Assembly: GCF_021533835.1 (NCBI RefSeq)
Contig: NZ_JAKFYQ010000001.1
Location: 191,001 to 255,000 of the forward strand
Source: Synechococcus sp. Nb3U1
Lineage (GTDB): Bacteria > Cyanobacteriota > Cyanobacteriia > Thermostichales > Thermostichaceae
Length of the DNA: 64,000 nt
Direction of reading: 5' to 3'
Positions 1 through 11,507 of this stretch are shown one piece after another; position 1 is the stretch's first letter; each line of letters begins with the position of its first letter. A program made the position numbers and the translations under genes. The notes under the pieces are model-generated. The model was given only the letters and a program-made list of their open reading frames with translations, had not been told where the DNA came from and ran no database searches.

Positions 1-344
1 CTTTTGTTAAAGGAACAGATCTCAGCGGCGGTGAGTGGCAACGGATTGCCCTAGCAAGAGCGTTTTACCGACAGGCCCCAATCATACTTTTAGATGAGCC
101 GACTAGTGCATTGGATCCCTGGGCTGAATTGGAGTGGGTAAGTCGTTTCCGCAAAGTTAGTGAGGGAAAGACATCGCTACTGATTACACACAGGCTAAAT
201 CTGGCTCGTCATGCAGATTTAATCTATGTGATGCGTAAGGGGAAAATTTTAGAGTCAGGATCCCACAACGAACTATTAGCTAGCTCAGGATCCTATGCGC
301 ACTCCTGGAAAGCACAATTGCAACATCAACCTATTGCCATTTAG
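1..344 (+). CDS. ABC exporter, C-terminal ATP-binding part (5' end outside window)
   Basis: The frame is open from the left edge and ends at TAG 342-344, so only about the last 113 codons are visible. They hold the ABC signature LSGGEWQR (about base 28 onward), Walker B with D-loop ILLDEPTSALD, the H-loop LLITHRL and the tail GKILESGSHNELL. This order is typical of the nucleotide-binding domain at the C-terminus of permease-ATPase fusion exporters for peptides, lipids or drugs. The Walker A and membrane part must lie upstream. The next gene starts 11 nt downstream on the same strand, so the two are probably co-transcribed. Codon use is AT-richer than most of the window. The substrate cannot be told; a peptide exporter is suggested only by the neighbour. 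Confidence 0.9.
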   Translation, partial: FVKGTDLSGGEWQRIALARAFYRQAPIILLDEPTSALDPWAELEWVSRFRKVSEGKTSLLITHRLNLARHADLIYVMRKGKILESGSHNELLASSGSYAHSWKAQLQHQPIAI

Positions 345-355
345 GGATCCAATAA

Positions 356-1540
356 ATGTTAATCTCTGGCAATTACCAATTGAGCCCAGAAGCAAGGCTA
401 TTGCTTTCAGCATTACGTAAGACATTAAATTGGCCACATCAACAGCAGGTAGAGCATCAACTTGACCAGGTGGGTAATTATAATTCCGAACACCTGCTCA
501 ATCTGGCAATCAGAAACGGAGTAGAAGCGCTCCTTGAGGTTGGGTGGCAAACTGACGATCTGCCCGAATGGCGGATAAATCTGAGAGCATTTCTAAACCG
601 GAAAAGGCTTCAGAATCTTAGCTTGCTTGGGGAATTCCTCCAACTGCAATATCGATGCCAAAAGGAAGGGATCCCGATCCTTGGCTTCAAAGGCCCCATC
701 TTGGCACATCAACTTTTTGGGGATGTTGCGAAACGTAGCTATTGTGATCTTGACATCTTAGTAGAAGAAAAAAACCTGAATCGATTGACTGAATTACTAC
801 AAACCTGGGGATATCAGGCACGACAGATTACAGAATTTATCGAAAATGGAGACCGCTATTTCGTAGATCCAACCAGGAGATATTCTATCGATCTACATTC
901 AGCCCTGACTCCAAGTTACTACCCGATTCCAATTGATTATACAAAGCTATGGAAAGAATTAATTTGGATTGATCTTCAGGGTAACTCTGTATTAGCCTTA
1001 ACACCAGAGACACTTCTTATTTTACTTTGTATTCATGGCACCAAGGATAATTGGCAGCAATTAAAGTGGATTTGTGACATCTCCCAACTGCTGACAAGTT
1101 TCCCGGAGCTAAACTGGAGCTATATCCATGAACTAACCAATGACTTTCGGACTTCTCGGGCTCTAGATTTAGGTTTAAACCTTTGCGAGGAAGTTTTTGG
1201 ATCATCTGACTTGATTCCAAAGATGCTTGGGTCTAGATCCAATCTTTTCAGCCTTTTACAGAAGCATCTGACTTGCTGTATCATAAGTCGTTTCTTTTCT
1301 GACTCAAGTCAGCCACCTGGCCTTTTAGAGAATCTGTTATTTTGCTGTATACGTGGACATGTATACCCGTTTCGGCGCTGGCTAGAGAAGAGAATACTAC
1401 CTAACGAACTTGATAAGTCTTGGTTTAGGGAAATAAAATTTTTAAATCAAAAATCTATCTTTTGGATATCGGGAACACTATCACTTCTGATAAGGCCAAT
1501 ACGACTAATTATTAAAACATCCCGCAAACTTTTAATTTAG
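356..1540 (+). CDS. NTP_transf_5-type nucleotidyltransferase family protein
   Basis: 394 residues. The segment GFKGPILAHQLFG followed by CDLDILVEE gives the G-K-G and D-x-D pattern of the uncharacterised nucleotidyltransferase family PF14907, which is related to minimal nucleotidyltransferases. The rest is helical and poorly conserved. Members of this family are often found in ribosomal-peptide (lasso peptide and similar) gene clusters beside ABC exporters, where they are thought to modify a product; that role is not proven. Here the gene directly follows an ABC exporter (11 nt gap), which fits that setting. The sequence is AT-rich compared with the rest of the window, suggesting acquisition by transfer. 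No precursor peptide is seen in the window. Family call is good; function is unknown. Confidence 0.75.
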   Translation: MLISGNYQLSPEARLLLSALRKTLNWPHQQQVEHQLDQVGNYNSEHLLNLAIRNGVEALLEVGWQTDDLPEWRINLRAFLNRKRLQNLSLLGEFLQLQYRCQKEGIPILGFKGPILAHQLFGDVAKRSYCDLDILVEEKNLNRLTELLQTWGYQARQITEFIENGDRYFVDPTRRYSIDLHSALTPSYYPIPIDYTKLWKELIWIDLQGNSVLALTPETLLILLCIHGTKDNWQQLKWICDISQLLTSFPELNWSYIHELTNDFRTSRALDLGLNLCEEVFGSSDLIPKMLGSRSNLFSLLQKHLTCCIISRFFSDSSQPPGLLENLLFCCIRGHVYPFRRWLEKRILPNELDKSWFREIKFLNQKSIFWISGTLSLLIRPIRLIIKTSRKLLI

Positions 1541-1595
1541 CCCATAGAACCCCGTAAGATTATCCAGCATCAGTACTCAAGGGGGATCCCATTCA

Positions 1596-2709
<1,114 letters not shown>

Positions 2710-2789
2710 GGGCTAGAAAGCTGGCATCCTGCTGTTCAAAAAACTTGAGGATCTGGGGATCCTGCTCCTGACATCGCAATTGAATTGCT

Positions 2790-3554
2790 CTAAGCTGTGG
2801 CTAAGGCTTGGTAGTTGGCAATCCGGGCAAACTCTTTCGGCTCCAGGCTGGCTCCCCCCACCAAAACCCCGTCAATCTGCGGTTGAGCCATGATCTCGTC
2901 GATGTTGCTGGCTTTTACAGAGCCCCCATACTGAATGGGTAGTTGCGCTTGGCCCACGTGTTGCCGAATCAACCCAATCACACGGTTAGCCTCCTGAGCT
3001 GCACAGGTCTCTCCGGTGCCAATCGCCCAAATCGGCTCGTAAGCGATGACCAAACGCTCTAGATCAATACCGACTAAGCCGCGATCCAATTGCCCAAAAA
3101 TCCAGGATTCCGTTAGCCCTTGATCCCGTTGTTGCTTGCTTTCCCCTACACACAAGATGGGAATGAGGCCGTGCCGTTGCGCTGCCATTAGACGTTGGTT
3201 CACGGTTGCATCGCTCTCACCAAAATACTGCCGCCGTTCACTGTGGCCGACGATCACATACTTCACCCCTAATTCCACTAGCATTGGGCCAGAAATTTCC
3301 CCCGTGAAGGCCCCCTGATCTTCCCAATGGAGGTTTTGCGCACCCACCGCTATGCCGGATCTCTGGGTTTGCTCCACCACCAAAGCTAGGTCTGTAAATG
3401 GCACACACAGAATCACCTGTCGCTCTGATACTGTTCGCGTCGGCGGGACGGAGGGCGACGACTGTAGGGCTACTCCAAACTCTCGGAGAAACTCACGGGC
3501 CTGAGCCTGAGTCTTGTGCATTTTCCAGTTGCCAGCGATGAGGATGGGGCGCAA
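2790..3554 (-). CDS. tpiA: Triosephosphate isomerase
   Basis: Interconverts dihydroxyacetone phosphate and glyceraldehyde 3-phosphate in the Calvin cycle and glycolysis. The 254-residue protein starts [14 protein letters not shown] (catalytic Lys in NWKM), with [14 protein letters not shown] (catalytic His), [11 protein letters not shown] (catalytic Glu and loop 6) and [11 protein letters not shown] plus GVLVGGASL for phosphate binding. Compared with E. coli TpiA there are about ten extra residues between helix 1 and strand 2 (PSVPPTRTV region); these coincide with a dispersed DNA repeat at 3433-3453. The gene converges with the adhC pseudogene and appears monocistronic. Confidence 0.97.
   Translation of the reverse strand: MRPILIAGNWKMHKTQAQAREFLREFGVALQSSPSVPPTRTVSERQVILCVPFTDLALVVEQTQRSGIAVGAQNLHWEDQGAFTGEISGPMLVELGVKYVIVGHSERRQYFGESDATVNQRLMAAQRHGLIPILCVGESKQQRDQGLTESWIFGQLDRGLVGIDLERLVIAYEPIWAIGTGETCAAQEANRVIGLIRQHVGQAQLPIQYGGSVKASNIDEIMAQPQIDGVLVGGASLEPKEFARIANYQALATA
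3433..3453 (+). repeat. Dispersed coding repeat, copy in tpiA
   Basis: GTTCGCGTCGGCGGGACGGAG matches the family core (GCGTTAGCGGGACGGAGTCC with GTTC before it) at 19 of 21 positions. It lies antisense to tpiA and encodes SVPPTR in the extra loop of the isomerase. Confidence 0.7.
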
Positions 3555-3714
3555 GAGGGGATCCTCCGTAGGGGACAGTGAAGAAAAGGGATCCCACCAA
3601 CAAACAAAAAGCAGTGGCAGTGGAATGACGCGGATCCCAAGCTTCTGTTTTTTCGTATGTCACAGTGTATCAGCAAGCGGTAACGGGATCCTGCTAAGCC
3701 TATCTGAGTAAGCG

Positions 3715-4410
3715 TTAGACCTCTTGGTTAGCTTCCTGTTCCAGGCTCGCGGCCAGAGCAGCCATGCAGTCTTGCCAAGGGGATCCCTGCTCTAGGTGTT
3801 GAACCACAATTGCATAGGTTTCAGGATGGGCTTGTAACAGCGCTTGGCTCTGGCGCAGAAATCGATTCAGTTGGGCTTTCAATTTTGCGGAGGTGACCCA
3901 AGGGTGAGCGGAGGGGATCCCTGACAACAGCCGAATCACCTGCTGCCGATCCTGAGCATCCCCATCGGCATGGCCATAATGCAACGTTTCTGCGGCTGCC
4001 CCCGCCATCCAGAAGGTGCCGTAGCGATCCACATCTCCCCAAGGGATCCCCCCTTGAGCCTGCCAGCATCGGATAGGAGCCTGATCCAACTCCACCCCGC
4101 CATAGCCAGGGATCCCCCGACGAAAGGCTTGCCACGGGTTGAGCACATACCCCACCAACGGGATCCCAAGCAGATAAGCCACCACCATATGCCCCGCCTC
4201 GTGACGAATGACCCGTTGCCGATATTGCGGCGAAGCCCAATCCAGCCAAGCTCCCAATAGACCAGACAGCCGCCCACCCAAAGCCACCTGCTCCAGGATC
4301 AGCAGCGCCACCCCAGCCACCCAAGGCAATGCTACCCGTGGCCCTAGTACCGTGGAAACTACCAAAGCCGCCACCATCAAAGCGGCACGAGTCACACCCG
4401 CCTCCGACAT
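3715..4410 (-). CDS. Membrane protein with M41 (FtsH-like) zinc peptidase domain, no AAA domain
   Basis: 231 residues. Residues about 8-45 form one or two hydrophobic segments. Then comes RHEAGHMVVAYLLG with the HExxH zinc motif, as in the FtsH peptidase domain (usually HEAGHA). Further on, GAAAETLHYG...GDAQDRQQV resembles the FtsH stretch that supplies the third zinc ligand (Asp). There is no Walker A or AAA module, so it cannot unfold proteins itself. Similar stand-alone M41-like proteins exist in cyanobacteria and plastids; their substrates are unknown to me. It lies on the minus strand between tpiA and a HEAT-repeat gene, with 84 nt to the latter. Peptidase fold is likely; activity is inferred from the motif only. 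Confidence 0.7.
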   Translation of the reverse strand: MSEAGVTRAALMVAALVVSTVLGPRVALPWVAGVALLILEQVALGGRLSGLLGAWLDWASPQYRQRVIRHEAGHMVVAYLLGIPLVGYVLNPWQAFRRGIPGYGGVELDQAPIRCWQAQGGIPWGDVDRYGTFWMAGAAAETLHYGHADGDAQDRQQVIRLLSGIPSAHPWVTSAKLKAQLNRFLRQSQALLQAHPETYAIVVQHLEQGSPWQDCMAALAASLEQEANQEV

Positions 4411-4494
4411 TCCAGCCTCACTCCAACTTTTTCCCAGCCTAGCCAGAGCCAGGGATCCCTTTCCCGATGCAGAACTGTGAAAGCCAATTGGTCT

Positions 4495-5199
4495 TCAGTC
4501 CAGTGAGCCTTTATTTTGCAAGCGGCGTAAAGAGTCTAGAGCTGCGGCTGCCACACTATCATGCGGATCTTTGGAGAGGTAGTTGAGGGCAGAGAGGCTC
4601 TTGGCAGAGGGTAAATTCCCTAAAGCTTGTGCCAGCCGTTGCCGTACCAGCCAATCTTCGGATTGGGCAAATTCTAGAATCCGATCCAATGCCCGCAAAT
4701 CCCCCACCTCCCCTAACGCAGCGATAGCCGCCTGCTGCAGCAACACCTCTGGGGCATCCAAAGCTCGCACCAACACTTCATAAGCGCGGGGATCCTTCAG
4801 GTTGCCCAAGGCCACTGCTGCACTAAAGCGTACCAGCCATTCCACATCTTCATAAAAAGCCCGCACCAAAGCCTCAAAAGCCCGCGGATCCTCCAAATAT
4901 CCAAGGGCACCCGCAGCATCGGCGCGGATCCCGTAGTCCGGATCCTGAGTCAAAATTTCCAGTAGCTTAGGCAGCGAGGCTTCTGTCTGCTTCACCCCTA
5001 GGGCAAAAACCGCAAAAGAGCGTACCTGGAGATTTTCATCATCCACCACCTGCAAAATCAGAGGCACCGCATCTTCATCGGGAACCTCTCGCAAATGGGC
5101 CAGTGCCACCATGCGGTCAGCAGGCCGTTGGCTGCGCAGTTGCTGGGCAATCTGTTGCAAGCGCGCCGGGTTGACGGGATCCAAGGCAGATGCAGGCAT
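4495..5199 (-). CDS. HEAT-repeat protein
   Basis: 234 residues made almost wholly of HEAT-like helical pairs: units such as LQVRSFAVFALGVKQTEASL, YGIRADAAGALGYLEDPRAF, WLVRFSAAVALGNLKDPRAY and WLVRQRLAQALGNL recur every ~31 residues, each with the VR...AA.ALG.L..P pattern. Cyanobacteria carry many such proteins; some are phycobilin lyases (CpcE/F type) or phycobilisome-degradation factors (NblB type), others are scaffolds. I cannot assign it to one of these, as nothing nearby encodes phycobiliproteins. No catalytic motif is seen. The start ATG at 5199 gives MPASALDPVNPARL; a promoter should lie in 5200-5422. Confidence 0.85.
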   Translation of the reverse strand: MPASALDPVNPARLQQIAQQLRSQRPADRMVALAHLREVPDEDAVPLILQVVDDENLQVRSFAVFALGVKQTEASLPKLLEILTQDPDYGIRADAAGALGYLEDPRAFEALVRAFYEDVEWLVRFSAAVALGNLKDPRAYEVLVRALDAPEVLLQQAAIAALGEVGDLRALDRILEFAQSEDWLVRQRLAQALGNLPSAKSLSALNYLSKDPHDSVAAAALDSLRRLQNKGSLD

Positions 5200-5422
5200 A
5201 ATCTTAATAATTGTTTACACCCTCTCAGTATGACAGATTTCCGTTTGGCTTGGCTGGGTATGGGGACAGAGGGATTCCTATCCCTTATTCTTGAGACCAA
5301 TCTAGGGCTTATTCCAGTTGTGGAAAAAGGGCCACACCTTAGCCCCGTCAGAGGGATTTTGGGTATTTTAGGTAGAGAAGGTGCCCTAAGCTCAAGGGCA
5401 CAAGGCACGAGGCTCTTTCCCG

Positions 5423-6322
5423 ATGGTCTTTATGCTGAAATCTTTACCGACTCGCCAACTGTCCTGTCTTGCTATCGGCCTACTGTCGGCAGGAGGGATG
5501 TTGTTTTTGGTTCCTCGTTTGCCCCTGGCTTTGGCCAACGAACGGGCGGTTCCCGAAGCCGAACTGGCGATTCAGCCCCTTTTGCCCCAGGGATCCCGTC
5601 TAATAAGCTCCCGCCGATTGAGGGAAAGAGAAGCCGAGATTTGGGTGGAATCTCGCGGTGGAGCCAGCCCCGTGATCATGCGGCTGAATGCCTCAGGCAC
5701 TTGGGAACAGGATATGAGCGCCACCTTGGCCCGTGGAGCCAGCCAAATGCAAACTCTGGCTCAGCAACAAACGATGAATTTGCCTGCTGGTTTTGGCCAG
5801 ACCGCGCCGGATCAGCCTGCTCCTCCCCCGGTGCCCTCTCTGTTGCAAACCACCCAAGCTGCTTCTAGCTTGATTCCACCTGTGGATCGAGAGCAAGAAA
5901 CCCAGCGGGCCTTGAGTGGAGCGGGTCGTGTGGATCCCTTTGTGCCCCAAAATATTCGCACCCCTGAACCGGAAATTGCCCTGCCGCCTTTGCCGCCACC
6001 CCCGGTTTTGCCTCCCCTTGGAGATGGCAATGGCAATGGCGCACCAGTCGCTGTGGCCACTCCGGTTCCCACCCCTACTCCGGATCCGGCTGCATTTGCT
6101 CGCAGTGTGCAGGTTTCTGGCATTCTGCAAATCGGGGGAGAATCGTTTGCCCTCATCTCCGGCCCGGGTACTGTGCCTTCCGTGGTACAGGCTGGACAGG
6201 ATTATCAAACGGCCAATGTGGCAGGTGTCTCGGCCCGGGAGCGCCGGGTGGTACTCTCAGAGGGGGGAGAAAACGTGGTGAAGACGATGGAAGATACGAC
6301 GGTGATTGTCGGTGCCCCCTAA
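5423..6322 (+). CDS. Secreted/periplasmic proline-rich protein with a PilP/GspC-like C-terminal domain
   Basis: 299 residues. An N-terminal hydrophobic stretch (about residues 15-36, LAIGLLSAGGMLFLVPRLPLA then LAN) looks like a signal peptide or anchor. A second ATG at 5432 is an alternative start. The middle is rich in Pro, Gln and Ala (about 120-225). The segment GRVDPFVP near residue 168 and the end (VSGILQIGGESFALIS, then VVQAGQDY, then RRVVLSEGG) resemble the pattern of PilP/PulC-type proteins of type IV pili and type II secretion: a GR-DPF motif, a linker, then a small beta domain. That assignment is by pattern only. No pilus genes adjoin it. A hairpin and T-run follow at 6369-6404. Confidence 0.65.
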   Translation: MVFMLKSLPTRQLSCLAIGLLSAGGMLFLVPRLPLALANERAVPEAELAIQPLLPQGSRLISSRRLREREAEIWVESRGGASPVIMRLNASGTWEQDMSATLARGASQMQTLAQQQTMNLPAGFGQTAPDQPAPPPVPSLLQTTQAASSLIPPVDREQETQRALSGAGRVDPFVPQNIRTPEPEIALPPLPPPPVLPPLGDGNGNGAPVAVATPVPTPTPDPAAFARSVQVSGILQIGGESFALISGPGTVPSVVQAGQDYQTANVAGVSARERRVVLSEGGENVVKTMEDTTVIVGAP

Positions 6323-6368
6323 GCCGAACTTGTTTGTCATAACTTTGTACCATTGGAAGTGCCGTTAG

Positions 6369-6404
6369 AAGGTCGGATTCCTTCTCTGGGGTTTGGCCTT
6401 TTTT
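6369..6404 (+). terminator. Probable rho-independent terminator after the PilP-like gene
   Basis: AAGGTC (6369-6374) can pair with GGCCTT (6395-6400), with one G-U pair, and is followed directly by TTTT and an AT-rich stretch. It lies 47 nt after the upstream stop. Confidence 0.5.
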
Positions 6405-6464
6405 ATTGCGAGTTTTTTATTACGAATTTATTGTGAATTTATTGTGATTGAGCGGGATCCCGGA

Positions 6465-7052
6465 CTAAAAGTTAGATTCACTGTTCAGGCGAGGCGGTTG
6501 CTGCTTCAGGTGGCGGAGAAACTCCCTAAGCTCCGCATCGGTTAATTGGTGGCGGGATTTTTTGTGAAAGCGCTTTTCCAAGAATTCTCGCCCTTCTTTG
6601 GCACTCCAGCCGATGCGCTGCAGTTCCACATCTGTTTGGGCAATGATATCGGAAAGATCATCCATATCTGTTCCAGATTCCATCAACCCCGGCAGTCTTG
6701 AGGAGGGAGTAGGGGTTGTTTGAATAGGGGCTGGAATGGGCTCAGGGGGAATCGGCAGGGAGCTTGTGTGTCCGTTGGCTAAATCGGGATTTGGCAGATA
6801 AGCAGCTCTTCCAGATGGCTCTATTCCCAAACCCAGGGGCGTTGAGGGGCGACCCAAACCCGCGTGGTTCAAAGCACGTTTGATCGCGGCATCTTCAGCT
6901 TCTTCAACCGTATTGGATCCAGCGATACCACTGCCCAACACTGTGTTGTTCACCATCACCTGCGCCTTGACGATGTAAATCCCCTCTTCCACACGCAACA
7001 GATCCGTGAGCAAACTGCCCATGGGGTATCGATCTCGAAAGTGTTGAATCAT
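6465..7052 (-). CDS. Conserved cyanobacterial protein of unknown function
   Basis: 195 residues. The N-terminal ~70 residues (MIQHFRDRYPMGSLLTDLL... IVKAQVMVNNTVLGSGIAG... VEEAEDAAIKRAL) read as a mixed alpha/beta domain in which a strand pair is followed by a helix rich in Glu and Ala, reminiscent of double-strand-break-annealing or dsRNA-binding-like folds; that is only a shape impression. A proline-rich linker (about 75-135) follows. The C-terminal ~50 residues (DIIAQTDVELQRIGW then GREFLEKRF, KKSRHQLTDAELREFL) look like a compact helical domain that I recall from other cyanobacterial hypothetical proteins. Start ATG at 7052. It is transcribed away from the TPR gene at 7366. I cannot assign a function. 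Confidence 0.7.
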   Translation of the reverse strand: MIQHFRDRYPMGSLLTDLLRVEEGIYIVKAQVMVNNTVLGSGIAGSNTVEEAEDAAIKRALNHAGLGRPSTPLGLGIEPSGRAAYLPNPDLANGHTSSLPIPPEPIPAPIQTTPTPSSRLPGLMESGTDMDDLSDIIAQTDVELQRIGWSAKEGREFLEKRFHKKSRHQLTDAELREFLRHLKQQPPRLNSESNF

Positions 7053-7268
7053 GTCTGTGCCAGTAGAGGAACCGTGTCAAAGTCTGCAAATCGGCAACTG
7101 CATTGGCTACAACCTAACCCGAAGAATAACCGCTTGAGAAGAGAAGTTGAACAGGACTTCTCTGGGCATCCTCTAGAGAGTTTCAATTAGAGAGTCTCAA
7201 GGAGGACAGAAGGTATATGTTCTGTTTATCCAATTTATCCAATTCGCAATGCCCAGGGTAGCAAGGTT

Positions 7269-7373
7269 ATGCTACTGCTAGGGATCCAGTTACAAATGAT
7301 GCTCCAAGTAGCTGGCTTGGAAGAACTGATCTATCATCAGCGCACAGAAGGCATTACGGGGAAATATGGCTAG
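7269..7373 (+). CDS. Possible short leader ORF overlapping the TPR gene
   Basis: ATG at 7269 opens 34 codons ending with TAG at 7371-7373, overlapping the start of the next gene by 8 nt, so translation could be coupled. The same frame stays open upstream as far as about 7213, where AAGGAGGA (7199-7206) would be a strong ribosome-binding site but no good start codon follows in that frame. The peptide (MLLLGIQLQMM... EGITGKYG) matches nothing I know. The remainder of 7053-7268 shows no other clear feature and probably holds the divergent promoters. Confidence 0.25.
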   Translation: MLLLGIQLQMMLQVAGLEELIYHQRTEGITGKYG

Positions 7374-8277
7374 CGATACCACCGGAGCCAGCTCGGCTAG
7401 TTTGGGGCAGGCGGCTATCCGAGAACGCAATTATGGCACCGCCTTACAGCTGCTCCGACGTGCCTACCGCGGGGATCCCAGCGCAGAAAATGCCCGTTGG
7501 CTAGCCACCGCCTATGAGGAGGCTGGGTACACCCAATTGGCTTCTCTGTACCGGGAGTTATCCCAGGAGCGCAAAGAGATTCAGTTTCAAGCACCTAAGC
7601 CCCCTAGCACTCTTGAGCAGCTCAAGCAACTGCCCGCCGAGCCGCCGGATCGCAAAACTATTCCCCTGCCGCAGCCGATCCCTCGCCCTACTCCCCCACC
7701 TACCCCCTCGGACCAGCCGATCTGGGTGTATAAACCCACCCCTATCGACCCCAAAAGCATCAGCCGACAGACCCCGCTGCGCCCTCAAAAAACAGAGTCT
7801 GCTGTTTCCCCTGAGAAATCCGGCGAGGGATCAACCTATTTACCGGTTCAACATGCTCCGGATCTAAACAACCCGCAGCAGGGATCCCCTTTTGCGCGGC
7901 GACTGAACCAACTGCATCGGCAATTCAAGGATGAACCCACGGCTGAGCTGGCCCTGCAGCTGGCGGAAGCCTACGACGAGCAGAACAACCTCAAAGAGGC
8001 ACAACGCTATTACCGCGAGGTGTTGGATCGGGATCAATCGCTGCTGCTGCGACCGATGGTGCAGGAGCGTCTGGAGGAGCTGCGGCAAATTCAGGATCCG
8101 ACGGCAGATCTCTCGGTACAAAATTTGCTCAAGTTGGGAGCGAAGTTGGAACAAGATGGGGAAGTGGCCCGCGCTGAGCAGGTTTACCGCAAGATCCTGA
8201 AAATGGATGCCCCTCTTGATGCCCATGCTGCCGCCCGCAAAGGATTGAACCGGCTTTATCCAGATGGCAAACGGTGA
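7366..8277 (+). CDS. TPR-repeat protein with proline-rich linker
   Basis: 303 residues. An N-terminal helical repeat (about 13-68: AAIRERNYGTALQLLRRAYR, ENARWLATAYEEAGYTQLA) is separated from a C-terminal repeat region (about 180-300: AELALQLAEAYDEQNNLKEAQRYYREVL, then LLKLGAKLEQDGEVARAEQVYRKIL) by a linker rich in Pro, Thr and Lys (about 80-170). The repeats have the TPR pattern (A..Y...G...A...Y...L), so the protein is probably a scaffold for protein-protein contacts. No signal peptide or membrane segment is seen, so it is likely cytoplasmic. A 34-codon reading frame overlaps its start. No partner is evident; the next gene (pgm) is convergent. Confidence 0.8.
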   Translation: MASDTTGASSASLGQAAIRERNYGTALQLLRRAYRGDPSAENARWLATAYEEAGYTQLASLYRELSQERKEIQFQAPKPPSTLEQLKQLPAEPPDRKTIPLPQPIPRPTPPPTPSDQPIWVYKPTPIDPKSISRQTPLRPQKTESAVSPEKSGEGSTYLPVQHAPDLNNPQQGSPFARRLNQLHRQFKDEPTAELALQLAEAYDEQNNLKEAQRYYREVLDRDQSLLLRPMVQERLEELRQIQDPTADLSVQNLLKLGAKLEQDGEVARAEQVYRKILKMDAPLDAHAAARKGLNRLYPDGKR

Positions 8278-8338
8278 AGTTTGCTCAGCTTTGTGGGGGA
8301 ATCGTTGGGCTGGATCCAGTCATGGGTGTTGGTTAGGG

Positions 8339-10000
<1,662 letters not shown>

Positions 10001-10046
10001 CTATCTCATCTGAGTTCTCGTCTGAGTTGTCTGAGCAGTTCTCTTC

Positions 10047-11333
10047 TCAATCCCCTGGCTTGACCACCCACTTCACCGGCCCTTTGGTCGGATCCGGCAA
10101 TTTCAGGGAGAAGATCCCTGCTGCCAAGATCAAAATTGTGGAAAACCAAAGGCAGCCCTGCAAGCCATAGAACTGGAAGATCAAGCCGGAGGTCACCGTG
10201 CCCAGGAGCCGCCCACCGGAGTTGGCCATGTAGTAAAAGCCCACATTCAAGGCCACATCGTCATCTTCTGTATAGGCCAGCACCAGGTAGGAATGCACCG
10301 CCGAATTGAAGGCAAAGACGATCCCGAACAGGATCAAGCCGCCGGTGATCACCAGTTCAGGAGCCAGACCCGCCATAAAGGCCGTGGCGATGATCGCTGG
10401 CACCACCGTCAGCACAAAAGTCCAAATCTGAATGGTACGGGCTTTGGGAGCCCGTCCGGGGCGATTGCTCCCCAACAGTTGCGGGGCGAGAAATTGCACG
10501 ATGCCATAGCCGATCACCCAGGTGGCCATGTAGGTGCCTACCTGCATAAATGTCCAGCCGAGGCTGTCGTAGAGAAATACGGGCAAGGCCACCACAAACC
10601 ACACATCCCGCGATCCAAACAGGAAAAAGCGGGCCGCCGAGAGGATGTTGATCTCTTTGCTTTTGGAAAACAGTTGTTTAAAGGGGATCTTGGCCTTAAC
10701 TTTGCCCATATCAGCAGGCAGTAAAATCCCGGAACAAAAGATTAAAGCCAGAGCGCCTGCCTGCACAAAGTTAGCGATGCGAAACCCCATGATTTCGCCA
10801 TACAGTTCCCCAAATACCTGCAATAGCGCTGCCCCCACGAAGAACCCTACCCCCTTGAGGGCATTTTTGGATCCCGTCAACATCGCTACCCAACGAAATA
10901 GCCGTGATTCGGCTTCTTTGGGCACCACCAACCGGATGGCACTTTTAGAACTCATCTTGGTGAGATCTTTGGCGATCCCGGCAAAAGCCTGGGCCACCAT
11001 TACATAGGTAACCTGACCCCAAATCGGCCATTGCATATTCAATACACCCAGCATGACCAAGCCAAAAATTTGCAGGGCAATACCACCATAAAGAGTGAGC
11101 CGCAGGCCAAACAGGGATCCAATCCAACCGCCCAGAAAGTTGGTTACGACCCCAAAGATTTCGTAGAAAAGAAACAAGGTAGCAATTTGAATCGGGGTAA
11201 ACCCCAACTTGTGGAAGTGCAAAAGCACTAACATGCGGATCGCCCCATCGGTGATGGTGAATCCCCAGTAGGCGGCGGTGATCAGCGCGTAGTTGCGGAG
11301 CGGAGCTTGCTGGGCCGCGGGAGCTGTGGTCAT
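10047..11333 (-). CDS. arsJ: ArsJ, MFS exporter of 1-arseno-3-phosphoglycerate
   Basis: 428 residues with about twelve hydrophobic segments and an MFS layout. The N-terminus (LRNYALITAAYWGFTITDGA, then RMLVLLHFHKLGFTPIQIA) and the loop AGIAKDLTKMSSKSA are characteristic of ArsJ. In the known pathway a dedicated GAPDH joins arsenate to glyceraldehyde 3-phosphate, and ArsJ expels the unstable product, which breaks down outside the cell to arsenate. The matching GAPDH gene lies upstream on the same strand (11757-12773), but unusually 423 bp away. GGAG lies 8 nt before the ATG at 11333. Neither ArsR nor ArsC is seen nearby. Family call is strong because of the paired gene. Confidence 0.92.
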   Translation of the reverse strand: MTTAPAAQQAPLRNYALITAAYWGFTITDGAIRMLVLLHFHKLGFTPIQIATLFLFYEIFGVVTNFLGGWIGSLFGLRLTLYGGIALQIFGLVMLGVLNMQWPIWGQVTYVMVAQAFAGIAKDLTKMSSKSAIRLVVPKEAESRLFRWVAMLTGSKNALKGVGFFVGAALLQVFGELYGEIMGFRIANFVQAGALALIFCSGILLPADMGKVKAKIPFKQLFSKSKEINILSAARFFLFGSRDVWFVVALPVFLYDSLGWTFMQVGTYMATWVIGYGIVQFLAPQLLGSNRPGRAPKARTIQIWTFVLTVVPAIIATAFMAGLAPELVITGGLILFGIVFAFNSAVHSYLVLAYTEDDDVALNVGFYYMANSGGRLLGTVTSGLIFQFYGLQGCLWFSTILILAAGIFSLKLPDPTKGPVKWVVKPGD

Positions 11334-11507
11334 GGTGCGTTCTCCAGAGATTTCAAAAGGGATTGCAAAGTTCTTCCCAATCAGATCTCAATCAGATCTC
11401 AGGTCTCAACTAATGCAACTTCTATGGGAGTTAGATTAGACAGGGTTAGCTGAGTATCATCTTACTTTTTTTGTAAACTGATGCCGACTTCCCGAGAAAG
11501 ACTCCTC

